Source: Rhodococcus sp. Leaf247 | Lineage (GTDB): Bacteria; Actinomycetota; Actinomycetes; Mycobacteriales; Mycobacteriaceae | NCBI RefSeq assembly: GCF_001426185.1 | Contig: NZ_LMRP01000001.1 | Coordinates: 310,483 to 374,482, forward strand | DNA length: 64,000 nt | Direction: 5' to 3' | Part shown: piece by piece, positions 38,984 through 47,697 of the stretch | Numbering within the stretch: position 1 is the stretch's first letter | How the letters are laid out: each line of letters begins with the position of its first letter | Program-made: the position numbers and the translations under genes | Notes under the pieces: model-generated | Databases searched by the model: none | What the model saw: the letters and a program-made list of their open reading frames with translations, nothing else | Told to the model about the DNA's origin: nothing

Positions 38984-39358
38984 TCAGCCCCAGTTGGCGG
39001 CATCGGTCAAGCAGAACGGATGGCCCGCCGGATCCCTGAGCACTCGCCACGTCTCCCCCGGCTGAGGGTCGACGGGAGCTGCACCCAGCTCGATCGCACG
39101 AGCCTCGGCGGCGTGAATGTCGTCGACCGCGACGTCGAAGTGGAACTGCTTGCTGCCGTTTTCGTTCGGCCACGCCGGCGGCCGGTAGTGATCGACCTTG
39201 CCGAAGCCGAGTGCCGCTCCACCGTCCGGTCCGGCCAACATGGCGTAGTTCTCGCCGTCCCCCATCACCTGTGTCCAGCCGAGGAACGCGGACCAGAATT
39301 CCGCCACCGGTGCCACCTCGGCGCAGTCGAGCGTCATCATCGCGAGTCGTGTCGTCAT
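38984..39358 (-). CDS. VOC-superfamily (glyoxalase-like) protein
   Basis: A 124-residue protein with the vicinal-oxygen-chelate fold: an opening LAMMTLDCAEVAPVAEFWSAFLGW, a central KQFHFDVAVDDIHAAEARAIELGA and the terminal RVLRDPAGHPFCLTDA. It resembles the Glyoxalase_6 group of actinobacteria, whose members bind or detoxify small molecules. The ATG at 39358 was chosen as the codon closest to the domain start. It is transcribed away from the AraC-type regulator gene at 39433 and may be controlled by it. Confidence 0.83.
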   Translation of the reverse strand: MTTRLAMMTLDCAEVAPVAEFWSAFLGWTQVMGDGENYAMLAGPDGGAALGFGKVDHYRPPAWPNENGSKQFHFDVAVDDIHAAEARAIELGAAPVDPQPGETWRVLRDPAGHPFCLTDAANWG

Positions 39359-39419
39359 GACCGCAATCGTCGTCCACCGTTCGTCGTCCGGATTGGACAA
39401 ACGCGTCACCGCACCTGCC

Positions 39420-39425
39420 TATGCT
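39420..39425 (+). promoter_or_regulatory. Probable -10 element of a leaderless AraC-type gene
   Basis: TATGCT fits TANNNT and is separated by seven bases from the GTG at 39433, the spacing typical of actinobacterial leaderless mRNAs. This supports the GTG start over the ATG at 39421. Confidence 0.5.
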
Positions 39426-39432
39426 TCGTGAC

Positions 39433-40281
39433 GTGTCGGACGACCGCGATCTCTCGCTCGAGCGTGGAGAAGCGCGCGCTCGTGCCGGCATTCTCCACCC
39501 GTCACGCGCCGTCGAGCGCATCGACGTCGGCCGAGTGGGACCGTCGCCGGTGATCTCCGGATTCGTCGACTACATCTGGTCCGTGGTCTGGAACTGCCCG
39601 GAACCCCATGTGCAAGAGGTGGTTCCGCGGCCGGTCATCCACCTCACCGCGGAAGTGCACGACGGCCGTCCACGCCTGTTGGTCAACGGTGTCATGCGGA
39701 AACGCTTCGAACGACGCCTCACCGGGCAGGGGCGCACCGTCGCGGCGGCGTTCCGGCCCGGCGGATTCCGGCCCTTCCTCGGCAGCGGAGTCCGTGATCT
39801 CACCGACCGGATCGTTCCCGTGGGCGAGGTGACCGGTTTTCCTGCACGCGGAGTGGACGACGCCGAGGTGGCCGCTCGCCTCCTCGATCCCTCCGTCGAC
39901 ACCGCCACGGCCGCGCACATCCTCGATCGTTGGCTCGTCGAGCGGTGCCCACCGCCGGACCCCGTCGCATCCGAGATCGCTCGGCTGGTCGAGCTGGCCG
40001 AGGCGGATCCGTCGATCACGCGCGCCGACCATCTCGCCGCACTGTCCGGCGTCGGTCTGCGCACGCTGCAGCGTCAGTTCACCGAGTACGTCGGCGTCGG
40101 ACCGAAATGGGTCGTGCAGCGGTTCCGCCTGCTCGACGTCGCCGCGGCGGCGCACGCGGGCGGACCGGTCGACTGGGCGGCGCTGGCTGCAGAGCTCGGG
40201 TACTCGGATCAGAGCCACCTGATCCGCGCGTTCACGGCGCTGGTGGGACGCCCGCCGGCGTCCTACGCCTCCTGCGTGTGA
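39433..40281 (+). CDS. AraC-family transcriptional regulator
   Basis: A 282-residue protein with a poorly conserved N-terminal sensory domain of about 160 residues of the DUF6597 kind (PSPVISGFVDYIWSVVW). The C-terminal AraC double helix-turn-helix includes GLRTLQRQFTEYVGVGPKWVVQRFR and the second helix pair WAALAAELGYSDQSHLIRAFTALVGRPPASY. It is divergent from the VOC-protein gene, a common arrangement for a regulator and its target. The effector is unknown. Its 3' end overlaps the convergent histidine-kinase-like gene by 19 bases. Confidence 0.87.
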   Translation: MSDDRDLSLERGEARARAGILHPSRAVERIDVGRVGPSPVISGFVDYIWSVVWNCPEPHVQEVVPRPVIHLTAEVHDGRPRLLVNGVMRKRFERRLTGQGRTVAAAFRPGGFRPFLGSGVRDLTDRIVPVGEVTGFPARGVDDAEVAARLLDPSVDTATAAHILDRWLVERCPPPDPVASEIARLVELAEADPSITRADHLAALSGVGLRTLQRQFTEYVGVGPKWVVQRFRLLDVAAAAHAGGPVDWAALAAELGYSDQSHLIRAFTALVGRPPASYASCV

Positions 40282-41216
40282 GCCTCACGCGCATCGTCGA
40301 CCAGGCGGTGAATGCGGTGCGCCACTTCGTCGAGTTGATCGACTATGTCGCGACGCAGCTGATCGACGGCCTCCGGGTCGAGCGGTACCGTTGCTCGGCC
40401 CGGCTCGCCGAGTTCGATCAGTAGCTCGATGTTGGTACGCAACGCCGTCAACGGGGCGAGCAGTTCACGGCCCGCGTCGACGATGAGGTGGTTCTGCGCT
40501 TGCCGTGAGCGCGTCAGCGCGGCCAGCATGTCGTTGAAGCGATCGGCGAGATGCGCCAACTCGTCGTCTCCCGCGACGTCGACGGGGCTCAGATCTCCCG
40601 TTTCGGTGATGCGTCTGGTGGCGCGGGTCAGTCGACCCACCGGTCGTAGTCCCGTCATCGCGACGAGGTACCCCGCCATCCCGGCCACGATCACCAGCGC
40701 CCCACCGACCGTGACGAAGATGACGAGCAGACCCGACAGCACCCCCGACAGCGAGTCGTACGACTCGGCGACCAGCACGGTCGACCCACTGGGCGCCTTC
40801 TCGATGGCCACGGCGTAGCCGTTCAGATCCGTGACGATGCGGTCGGTCTCGCCCGAGACCACCGACGCGACGGGTGCCTCGAGCACCCCGTCCGAGGTGG
40901 CGAACGGTTCGAAGGTGCCGGTGGCGGAGTAGACGTCACCGGCGGCGCTGACCACACCGACGCGCAGAAAGCTCCGGCTGGCGCCCGTGCCGGCGGCGAA
41001 CCCGAAGGCAGCGGGCGAGAGGCCCGAGGAGTCGCTCTCGATCAGCTTGTCGGCGTCACGACCGACGCGATCGGAGAGCTGGGTGCGCAACGCGTCCTCG
41101 GTGACCATGTAGATCACGACCGAACAGATCGCCACTGCCAGTGCCGCGACACTGACCGTCAGCAGGCGGATGCGGCTGCGCAGAGACAGTGCCGTTGCCG
41201 GACGGGGGGTGCGCAT
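40263..41216 (-). CDS. Degenerate sensor histidine kinase (MprB-like, no ATPase domain)
   Basis: A 317-residue protein with the front half of an MprB-type sensor kinase: a TM helix (about 17-37), an extracytoplasmic sensor domain (38-160), a second TM (162-185), a HAMP domain (187-238) and a dimerisation helix with VDAGRELLAPLTALRTNIELL. In active kinases this last motif reads DAGHELRTPLT; here the phosphorylated His is Arg250. The gene stops at residue 317, after the second dimerisation helix, with no N, G1 or G2 ATP-binding boxes. It therefore cannot autophosphorylate by the usual mechanism. No response regulator is adjacent. It may be a decaying gene or a signalling scaffold that pairs with another kinase. 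Confidence 0.82.
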   Translation of the reverse strand: MRTPRPATALSLRSRIRLLTVSVAALAVAICSVVIYMVTEDALRTQLSDRVGRDADKLIESDSSGLSPAAFGFAAGTGASRSFLRVGVVSAAGDVYSATGTFEPFATSDGVLEAPVASVVSGETDRIVTDLNGYAVAIEKAPSGSTVLVAESYDSLSGVLSGLLVIFVTVGGALVIVAGMAGYLVAMTGLRPVGRLTRATRRITETGDLSPVDVAGDDELAHLADRFNDMLAALTRSRQAQNHLIVDAGRELLAPLTALRTNIELLIELGEPGRATVPLDPEAVDQLRRDIVDQLDEVAHRIHRLVDDAREAHTQEA

Positions 41217-41262
41217 CCCTCGAAGATAACCGCACCGTCCACCCGGTGTCGGTCTGTCGGCG

Positions 41263-41805
41263 TCAGCGTCGGGACAACCGCCCCGCGACCGCCCGGAACC
41301 AGAACGGCACGAACTCGGTCGTCATGTAGATCAGCGGCCCGACCGTTCCGGTCCACTTGACGATGCTCAGCGCGCTGGACACCCTGGCAGTGGTGTCGGT
41401 GATGCGGTCGACGTCCTCGTGGATGTAGAGGTTGACGACGTTCTCGGTGATGTCCGCCGTCGCCGCGAGGGCCGGCGCGGCCACGAGTACGCGGCGCAGC
41501 AGCGGGGACACGGGCACCAGTTCCGCCAATCGCACTGCGCCCATGCGCAGCGCCTTGGCGTAGAGCACGGGGTGGTGGAAGTTGGCGTGGTACCCGTTGG
41601 TGAGCTCTCGCGCAGCCCGCGGGCTCATGTTCTCGACGACCGACCGGTACCGAGCGCCCGACGGGCACACCTGGAGCTGCGCGTAGGCGGCCCCGCCCTG
41701 CCCGGTCGTGCGGATGAGGCTGAGCTCGGACACTGCGTACATGGAGGCCCACGCCGCCAGTGCTGCGTCTCGCCGTGTCGGAGTGAACTTCTCGGGGCTC
41801 GTCAT
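41263..41805 (-). CDS. Hypothetical protein with hydrophobic C-terminal segments
   Basis: A 180-residue protein not recognised as a member of any family. The N-terminal half is amphipathic (DAALAAWASMYAVSELSLIR). Hydrophobic stretches occur near residues 110-128 (LLRRVLVAAPALAATA) and 150-170 (KWTGTVGPLIYMTTEFVPFW). It ends with a basic RAVAGRLSRR. The ATG at 41805 was chosen as the one nearest the start of the well-formed protein; a longer form from 41871 is possible. It lies 46 bases upstream of the kinase-like gene on the same strand, so the two may be expressed together. Confidence 0.62.
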   Translation of the reverse strand: MTSPEKFTPTRRDAALAAWASMYAVSELSLIRTTGQGGAAYAQLQVCPSGARYRSVVENMSPRAARELTNGYHANFHHPVLYAKALRMGAVRLAELVPVSPLLRRVLVAAPALAATADITENVVNLYIHEDVDRITDTTARVSSALSIVKWTGTVGPLIYMTTEFVPFWFRAVAGRLSRR

Positions 41806-41889
41806 GGCGACGACCGTAGCGACGGCGGTGCCCCGCTCGGGGTGAAGTCGACAAGGTCTGGACCGCGTCACAGCGATCGACCGCCCGTG

Positions 41890-42648
41890 TCATTCCGCGG
41901 CGAGAAACGGCCCGACGGCGGCATCGAAGTCGTCCGCGCGATCGCGGTGCACACTGTGCCCGCTGTCCACGGCGACGACGCGGCTCCGCGCCAGCCGTGC
42001 GGTCATCGCGGCGAGCCGTGTCCGGTCCACCATCCCGGTCGGCCCTCCCACGACGAGCAGGACGTCGGCATCGATGTCTTGCAACGCTTCCCACCACCGC
42101 GCGTCGGGTGCACGGAACTGCGCCAACGCCGACGACGTCATCGAACGGTCGAACGCCAGGACAGCGCGCGGATGACGGATCGCACTGGTCGTGGCGTGCA
42201 GCAGTTCGCGGGCGGAGGGGAACTTGGTGGCGATCGACGGTGCAGCGTCGCCCGGCCGGATCGGCAGCGGTGCTTCCTCGACGACCAGCTTGCGCACGAC
42301 GGCCGGTCTCCGCTGCGCCACCAGCGTCGCGGCATGGCCGCCGAGCGAATGCCCGACGATGTCGACGCGCGACAGGGACAGGTGGTCGATCAGCGCTTCG
42401 ATGTCACGGCCGAACTCCTCGAAGAGGTAGCTCGGGGCGCGGCCACTGCGGCCGTGCCCGCGAAGATCCGGTACCACGACGCGTCGACCCCGACGAATCA
42501 GTGTGCGGGCGAACGTGTTCCACGTACCGCCGTCGCCGCCCATGCCGTGCACCAGGACGACGGGAACGCCCAGTACATCCTCGCCACCGGAATCCCGGTA
42601 GTGCAGCAGTACCCCGTCAACGTCCACCACACCGTCGGTCATGTTCAT
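41890..42648 (-). CDS. Alpha/beta-hydrolase
   Basis: A 252-residue alpha/beta-hydrolase. It shows the oxyanion-hole motif VLVHGMGGDGGTW near residue 32, the nucleophile elbow GHSLGG near residue 97, an acid in DVLLVVGG, and the catalytic His in VDSGHSVHRD near the end. The general form resembles esterases, haloalkane dehalogenases and C-C bond hydrolases. The substrate cannot be told. It lies 12 bases after the dinB stop on the same strand and might be read through from the SOS operon. Confidence 0.88.
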   Translation of the reverse strand: MNMTDGVVDVDGVLLHYRDSGGEDVLGVPVVLVHGMGGDGGTWNTFARTLIRRGRRVVVPDLRGHGRSGRAPSYLFEEFGRDIEALIDHLSLSRVDIVGHSLGGHAATLVAQRRPAVVRKLVVEEAPLPIRPGDAAPSIATKFPSARELLHATTSAIRHPRAVLAFDRSMTSSALAQFRAPDARWWEALQDIDADVLLVVGGPTGMVDRTRLAAMTARLARSRVVAVDSGHSVHRDRADDFDAAVGPFLAAE

Positions 42649-42660
42649 AGACCGTCCACG

Positions 42661-43899
42661 CTACTGGTCGTGAAGCATGGGCACCGAGGGACGCTCCTCG
42701 CGCCCGAGCAGGACCCCGCGTGTCACTGCCGACGATCCGAACTTCCGGTGCACGCCGTCCAGCGCGTTGTCCAGGGCCGTTCGGTCGATCGTCGGATGCT
42801 CGTCCTCGACGGGACCGAACGGCAGTTCCAGTTGGTGCGCCGCGCCGTCCTCCAGATTGGACACAGCAACGCCGACCAGAGTCAGACCCTGCATGGTGAT
42901 CGTCGACATCGATGCTGCGAGCAGTGATCGAGCTGCAGTGAGAACGAGGTGGGTGTCCGCGGTCGCGCGTGTCAGGGTGGTCGATCGCGTCGCGCGGGTG
43001 AAGTCGTCGAAGCGCAGACGCAGCGTGACGGTGCGTCCGGCTCGGTCTCCCTTACGCATCCGATAGGTGACGCGGTCGACCAAGGCGACCAGAGCCGCGT
43101 CGATGTCCGCCGGGTCCTTGTGCCGACGCCCCAGAGCATGCTGAGCTCCGACGGAACGACGACTTCTCCCGGTGCTGACTCGGCGGGCGTCGATGCCGTG
43201 GGACAGTGCGTGCAGATGACTCCCTGCAGCCGTCCCCAGGACGGATGCCAGTGCGCCCGGATGGTGCGCGGCCAACTCTCCGATCGTGCGGATTCCCTGA
43301 GCGTGCAACTTGTCCGCGGTGACCCGGCCGACTCCCCACATCCGCTCCACGGGCAGTGGGTGCAGGAACTCGAGTTCGCGGTCGGGCGGGACCTCCAGCA
43401 GACCGTCGGGTTTGGCGACGGCACTGGCGATCTTCGCCAGGAATTTCGTGCGCGCCACCCCTACCGTGATGGGGAGTCCGACGTCCTCGGCGACGGTGCG
43501 GCGCAGGTCGCGGGCGATGTCGGACGGGGATCCCGACAGTCGCGCGAGGCCGGTGACGTCGAGAAAGGCCTCGTCGATGGAGATGCCCTCGACGAGCGGG
43601 GTGACGTTCTCGAACACCGCGAAGACGTCCTTGCTCGCCTGCGAGTACGCCCCCATCCGGGGCGGCACCACCACGGCCTGCGGACACAGCGCACGGGCCT
43701 GACGCCCACCCATCGCGGTCTTGACCCCGTACGCCTTGGCCTCGTAACTGGCGGCGAGGACGACTCCGCCGCCGACGATGACCGGCCGCCCGCGCAACGA
43801 CGGGTCGTCGCGCTGTTCGACGGAGGAATAGAAGGAGTCCAGGTCCGCATGCAGGATCGTCGCCTCGCCGACCCTCTCGCGTGCCCGTTCCGCCGTCAT
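42661..43899 (-). CDS. dinB: DNA polymerase IV (Y family), third gene of the imu operon
   Basis: A 412-residue Y-family polymerase. The catalytic residues are intact: HADLDSFYSS (Asp19) and SIDEAFLDVTG. It continues with GVARTKFLAKIASAVAKPDG, a helix-hairpin-helix thumb (MWGVGRVTADKL) and a little-finger domain. A sliding-clamp-binding motif QLELPF starts at Gln356. The ATG overlaps the imuB stop (ATGA), so it is translated together with ImuB. In M. tuberculosis the imuA'-imuB pair has no dinB attached and the two DinB homologues lie elsewhere. It should make the operon's product set include a catalytically active translesion polymerase. Confidence 0.93.
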   Translation of the reverse strand: MTAERARERVGEATILHADLDSFYSSVEQRDDPSLRGRPVIVGGGVVLAASYEAKAYGVKTAMGGRQARALCPQAVVVPPRMGAYSQASKDVFAVFENVTPLVEGISIDEAFLDVTGLARLSGSPSDIARDLRRTVAEDVGLPITVGVARTKFLAKIASAVAKPDGLLEVPPDRELEFLHPLPVERMWGVGRVTADKLHAQGIRTIGELAAHHPGALASVLGTAAGSHLHALSHGIDARRVSTGRSRRSVGAQHALGRRHKDPADIDAALVALVDRVTYRMRKGDRAGRTVTLRLRFDDFTRATRSTTLTRATADTHLVLTAARSLLAASMSTITMQGLTLVGVAVSNLEDGAAHQLELPFGPVEDEHPTIDRTALDNALDGVHRKFGSSAVTRGVLLGREERPSVPMLHDQ

Positions 43900-45482
43900 T
43901 CGTAGATCCCTTCCACGAACCAGCGTCCACCGTCGTGCAACACCAGGAGCGCCCGGGTGTCCTCGAGCAGCACCTGCGCCCGCGCAACCTGTCGAGCCGT
44001 CGACGTCGCACCCAGATCCCACCACCGCTCGTCCGCCGCCCACGGACCCGCCCACCCGTGCAGAGTCCAACTGCGAGAACCCCAGTCGACCCGCGTGGGC
44101 ACACGGTCGAACATGCCGCGCTCGGTGACCTGCACCGCGATTCCCGACGCGTCGGACACCGTGATCTCCGGACGCGTCGGCATCAGTGCCGACGGCGACG
44201 GCGACGGGAGTCGGCCCGGCCACGGCGCGGTGGGGTCGGCGTCGGGAATCGGCTCGTCACCCCACGGAAGCATCGTCACGCGCTCCCCCGGCCCGCGACC
44301 ACCACTGAGAACACCCACCTGCACGGCGTCGCCGCCCAGCAGGCCTTGAACGCGCACCAGAGCGCGTCGGGCGCGCTCGTCCTCGTCGCCGACACCGCCC
44401 CACAACCCCAACTGCAGCGCCCCCGCCGACACCACCTCCACCGGCTCGAGACGCAGCACCACGATGCCGGCGGTGGGCTTGTTCGCGGCGCGGCCGGTGA
44501 GCCACCCGTCCAGCTGCCACCGCACTCGATCCGCGGTGCCTTCCGGAGTCAGCGGCTCGGCACACCGCCACGTGCGCGAGAGGTGCTCGCCGTTGGCGGT
44601 GCTGGCCTGCACCAGCAACCGGGTACACGCCACCGCGGCTGCCGACAGAGTGACGTGCAGTTTCTCTGCCAGGGCGCGGCCGGCGAAGGCTGCGGCGTCG
44701 ACACGATCGATCGGTGGATCGCAGAGGTACTCGACATCGAGGTCGGGCGGAAGCACGCGTGCCGACGGTGGACGTTCCGGCTCACCTCGCGCGCTGCGGT
44801 GAGCGAGGACTGCGTCGGTGCCGAAGCGCGAAGCGACGTCCACGGGCGACAGCGCGCCGAAGTCTCCGACGGTGCGCAGTCCGAGCCGGATCAGCAGATC
44901 CACCAGCTCGATCCGGTCCGGAGCGGCGAGAGACGGCTCGGCGGACAGCTCGGACACCGGGAGCGGCGCGAGGAACTGTGCACCGCTGCCCCGCGGAACG
45001 ACGGCGCCGTGACGCGCCGCGATCACCGCGGTGCTCACCTCGTCGGCAATTCCCACCTGGCACTCGACGCCGACCGCGGCGACCGTGTCCACGAGCCTCT
45101 CCGCCGCGGCCTCCTCGGACCCGAAGTACCGCGCCGCACCGCGCGCCGACAGCAGCAGGAGCCCGGGACGCAGCACCTCGATGCCGGGCACCACCTCGTC
45201 CACCGCGGATGCGACCGGTTCGAACAGTCGAGCATCACGATCCGGATCGGCCCGTGCCACATACAGTTCCGGGCATCGGGCCTGCGATTCCCGTCGGCGC
45301 GCACCGCGGCGGACGCCCTCGGTCCGCGCCGTCGCCGAACAGGCGACGACCCGGTTCGCCGACACGACGGCCACCGGGGCCGACGCCGGAATGTCGGCTG
45401 CGGCCGCCGCTGCCACGGCGGGCCAGTCGGGGCACCACACCGCCAGGACTCGGCTGCGCCGAGCGGCAGCAGGGCTGGTCAT
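43896..45482 (-). CDS. imuB: ImuB, catalytically inactive Y-family polymerase homologue
   Basis: A 528-residue DinB-related protein. The first polymerase motif reads VLAVWCPDWPAVAAA, so the acidic metal ligands of active Y-family enzymes are missing, as in other ImuB proteins, which act as an adaptor rather than a polymerase. A beta-clamp-binding motif QLGLWG starts at Gln357, in the place of QLPLWG in mycobacterial ImuB. The C-terminal 150 residues are the ImuB-specific tail that contacts ImuA' and DnaE2. The ATG overlaps the imuA' stop (ATGA). Corresponds to Rv3394c. Confidence 0.93.
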   Translation of the reverse strand: MTSPAAARRSRVLAVWCPDWPAVAAAAAADIPASAPVAVVSANRVVACSATARTEGVRRGARRRESQARCPELYVARADPDRDARLFEPVASAVDEVVPGIEVLRPGLLLLSARGAARYFGSEEAAAERLVDTVAAVGVECQVGIADEVSTAVIAARHGAVVPRGSGAQFLAPLPVSELSAEPSLAAPDRIELVDLLIRLGLRTVGDFGALSPVDVASRFGTDAVLAHRSARGEPERPPSARVLPPDLDVEYLCDPPIDRVDAAAFAGRALAEKLHVTLSAAAVACTRLLVQASTANGEHLSRTWRCAEPLTPEGTADRVRWQLDGWLTGRAANKPTAGIVVLRLEPVEVVSAGALQLGLWGGVGDEDERARRALVRVQGLLGGDAVQVGVLSGGRGPGERVTMLPWGDEPIPDADPTAPWPGRLPSPSPSALMPTRPEITVSDASGIAVQVTERGMFDRVPTRVDWGSRSWTLHGWAGPWAADERWWDLGATSTARQVARAQVLLEDTRALLVLHDGGRWFVEGIYE

Positions 45483-46273
45483 GACGGCAGGGCTTCGAGA
45501 ACAGGATCGGCCTTCGTTCCCCACTCGACGCCGGAACCCGTCGACGTCAGCGTCAACCGGCCACGGCGTGGACGCGACGCGCGGGCCTGGACCTCGACAC
45601 CGAGATGTACCGCGCGCACCCGGCCGTGTCCCGTGCGGGCACCCGACCCGAGCCCGTCGTAGCCGTCGATCCGGGCCTCGAGCCGCAACTCGGCCCCGTC
45701 CCATCGACCGTCGGTGACGATCAGCGTCGCACCCTTGTTGCGGGCACGGGCGACCACGGCACGAGCCCGCGACGGCGGAACCGCGCTGCCACCCAGCCCG
45801 AGCACCACCAGGTCGATACCGTCGAGCAGGACGGCCGCGACCTCCACCGGATCGGGTCCGGGATCCGGAACCAGCGCCACGCGGTGCAGTTGCGCACCCA
45901 TCTCCGACGCGGCCAGCAGACCCAGCCGAGGCAAGCCGATGACGGCGGCGTGTCGACCGGACCCGGTGACCGCGGCGAGGATGCCCAGCAGGAGCGACCC
46001 CGCTCCCGACACCGACACCACCGACCCGCGCGCCAGACCGCCCTCGGGGAGCAGCGCCGACAACGCTGCCGGCACCGGGAGCACGGGACGCACACGCCTC
46101 GGGGCAGGCTCGCGTTCAGGGGCAGCGGCCGTGGCGGTGAGGCTGACCGGCTGAGCGGGAGTCGGGTGCGCCGAAGCCGACGGCGGTGTCGAGTGGATAC
46201 GACGTCGCAGCATCTCGATACGCTCGCTGCGGGACAGGCCCTCGAGACCTTCGAAATCAACGGAAACAGGCAT
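45479..46273 (-). CDS. imuA': ImuA', RecA-like mutasome protein
   Basis: A 264-residue RecA/SulA-fold protein that partners ImuB and DnaE2 in mycobacterial mutagenesis (Rv3395c). The N-terminus contains LSRSERIEMLRRRI. The core runs LPEGGLARGSVVSVSGAGSLLL, then LHRVALVPDPGPDPVEVAAVLLDG and a long beta region ending in TLTSTGSGVEWG. The canonical Walker A Lys is absent (GAGSLLL), which is normal for actinobacterial ImuA'. ATG at 46273 was chosen because the LexA box lies 50 bases upstream; earlier in-frame codons fall inside or before that box. Confidence 0.92.
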   Translation of the reverse strand: MPVSVDFEGLEGLSRSERIEMLRRRIHSTPPSASAHPTPAQPVSLTATAAAPEREPAPRRVRPVLPVPAALSALLPEGGLARGSVVSVSGAGSLLLGILAAVTGSGRHAAVIGLPRLGLLAASEMGAQLHRVALVPDPGPDPVEVAAVLLDGIDLVVLGLGGSAVPPSRARAVVARARNKGATLIVTDGRWDGAELRLEARIDGYDGLGSGARTGHGRVRAVHLGVEVQARASRPRRGRLTLTSTGSGVEWGTKADPVLEALPS

Positions 46274-46322
46274 ACGCACTCCCAGGTCGGGACAATCGAG
46301 ACCCCGGGGGAAGACCGAGAAT

Positions 46323-46338
46323 TCGAACATACTTTCGA
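46323..46338 (-). promoter_or_regulatory. LexA (SOS) box controlling imuA'-imuB-dinB
   Basis: TCGAAC-ATAC-TTTCGA matches the SOS consensus TCGAAC-N4-GTTCGA at 11 of 12 defined positions. It covers the expected transcription start of the imuA' operon, ideal for LexA repression. Confidence 0.85.
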
Positions 46339-46347
46339 ACGAACTCC

Positions 46348-46376
46348 AGTAAAGCCCCTGCCGGTTCACACGTCAA
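46348..46376 (-). promoter_or_regulatory. Promoter of the imuA' operon
   Basis: On the minus strand TTGACG (46376-46371) and TTTACT (46353-46348) are separated by 17 bases, fitting -35 and -10 elements. The LexA box begins ten bases downstream. Confidence 0.5.
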
Positions 46377-46432
46377 GACGCCTGGAAACCTGCAGGTGAC
46401 AGCCCCGACCATCGCTTAGTCGACGTGTCCGA

Positions 46433-46438
46433 TAACCT
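46433..46438 (+). promoter_or_regulatory. Probable -10 element of a leaderless kinase gene
   Basis: TAACCT fits TANNNT and lies eight bases before the GTG start at 46447, suggesting a leaderless transcript for the Ser/Thr kinase. Confidence 0.4.
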
Positions 46439-46446
46439 CGAACATC

Positions 46447-47697
46447 GTGACGGACCAAGAGCAGCCCAACGGAGCGGTGGCCGGCTCCCGGCGTGCGCGA
46501 CCGGTCATCGGACCCGACTACCTTCTCGCCGGGCGTTACCGTCTGGACTCCAAGCTCGGTGGCGGCGGAATGGGTGCCGTCTGGCTGGCCGGGGACACTC
46601 TCCTGAGCCGCAAGGTGGCCGTCAAACAGGCCACCTCCACCGTCGACCTCTCGCCCGACGAGGCTCGCGAGATCCGTGAACGCGCCATGCGCGAAGGCCG
46701 CATGGCCGCCCAGCTGAACAACCCGCACGCGATCGCCATGCACGACGTCGCCCTCGACAGCGGTGAGCCGTGGCTGATCATGGAGTACCTGCCTGCCCGC
46801 AGCCTCGCGATGGCACTCAACATCGCCGAGACACTTCCCCCGGACGAGGTCATCCAGATCGGCGCGCAGATCGCCGATGCGCTGACCGCCGCACACGCCG
46901 CCGGCATCGTCCATCGCGACATCAAGCCCGGCAACATTCTCGTCGCCGACCGCGGCAGCGCGCTGGGCATGGTCAAGATCAGTGACTTCGGCATCTCCCG
47001 CGCGAAGACCGACACGCACGAGGAGAACAGCGCCGTCATCACGGGCACCCCCGCCTACTTCGCGCCGGAAGTGGCGCGAGGCGGTGACCCCACCGAGGCC
47101 AGCGACGTCTTCTCCCTGGGCGCCACGCTGTACACGGCGACGGAGGGACAGCCGCCCTTCGGCGTCGACGCGGACTCCATCGCCCTCCTGCACCGCGTCG
47201 CGGGCGGACGCATCATCCCGCCGCGCAAGAGCGGGACGATGACGGCGACTCTGTTGCACATGCTCGAACCCGACCCGGCTCGTCGGCCCACGATGGCCGA
47301 GGTGCGCACCCGCTTCGTCACCCTCGCCGTCGGCAAGAACGGCAGTGCCACCTCCGTGATCAACCAGCCGTTGCGCGCCGCCGACGGTCAGGTTCCGTTC
47401 TGGGCTCTGCGGGGCTCACGGGTTCCGGGCACCTCGCGTCGCGGCGAACGCATCCACGGCCGCACCATGACCGGACTTCCGGCTGCCGACACCGCCACAC
47501 CGCTCGACCGCGTTCCGCGTCCCACCGCAGCGTCGCCCACCGATCCCGCCGCCCCGACTCCGCGCCCGACGTACTCGCCGCCCGCCTTCGAGACGAAGGC
47601 GCCGAAGAAGGTCACTCCGCCCGCCGGTCTGCCCCTCTACCTGGCGATCGGCGGCGTCGTCCTGCTCCTGCTGATCGTGCTCGTCCTCGTCCTGTAG
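46447..47697 (+). CDS. Serine/threonine protein kinase (PknB-type catalytic domain)
   Basis: A 416-residue Hanks-type kinase. It shows the Gly-rich loop LGGGGMGAVWLA, the ATP lysine Lys60 in VAVK, the catalytic HRDIKPGN (Asp158) and DFG (Asp180), and an activation loop with TGTPAYFAPEVA. A Pro/Thr-rich juxtamembrane region (about 330-390) leads to one C-terminal transmembrane helix (about 398-416) with no extracellular sensor domain. Such short-tail kinases are common in actinobacteria, and their signals are mostly unknown. It is divergent from imuA', about 170 bases apart, and convergent with the nuclease-like gene at 47811. Confidence 0.93.
   Translation: MTDQEQPNGAVAGSRRARPVIGPDYLLAGRYRLDSKLGGGGMGAVWLAGDTLLSRKVAVKQATSTVDLSPDEAREIRERAMREGRMAAQLNNPHAIAMHDVALDSGEPWLIMEYLPARSLAMALNIAETLPPDEVIQIGAQIADALTAAHAAGIVHRDIKPGNILVADRGSALGMVKISDFGISRAKTDTHEENSAVITGTPAYFAPEVARGGDPTEASDVFSLGATLYTATEGQPPFGVDADSIALLHRVAGGRIIPPRKSGTMTATLLHMLEPDPARRPTMAEVRTRFVTLAVGKNGSATSVINQPLRAADGQVPFWALRGSRVPGTSRRGERIHGRTMTGLPAADTATPLDRVPRPTAASPTDPAAPTPRPTYSPPAFETKAPKKVTPPAGLPLYLAIGGVVLLLLIVLVLVL

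Noticed and set aside
45479..46369. A longer imuA' starting near 46369
   Set aside because: The added 32 codons would run through the LexA box and promoter region, so the ATG at 46273 was preferred.
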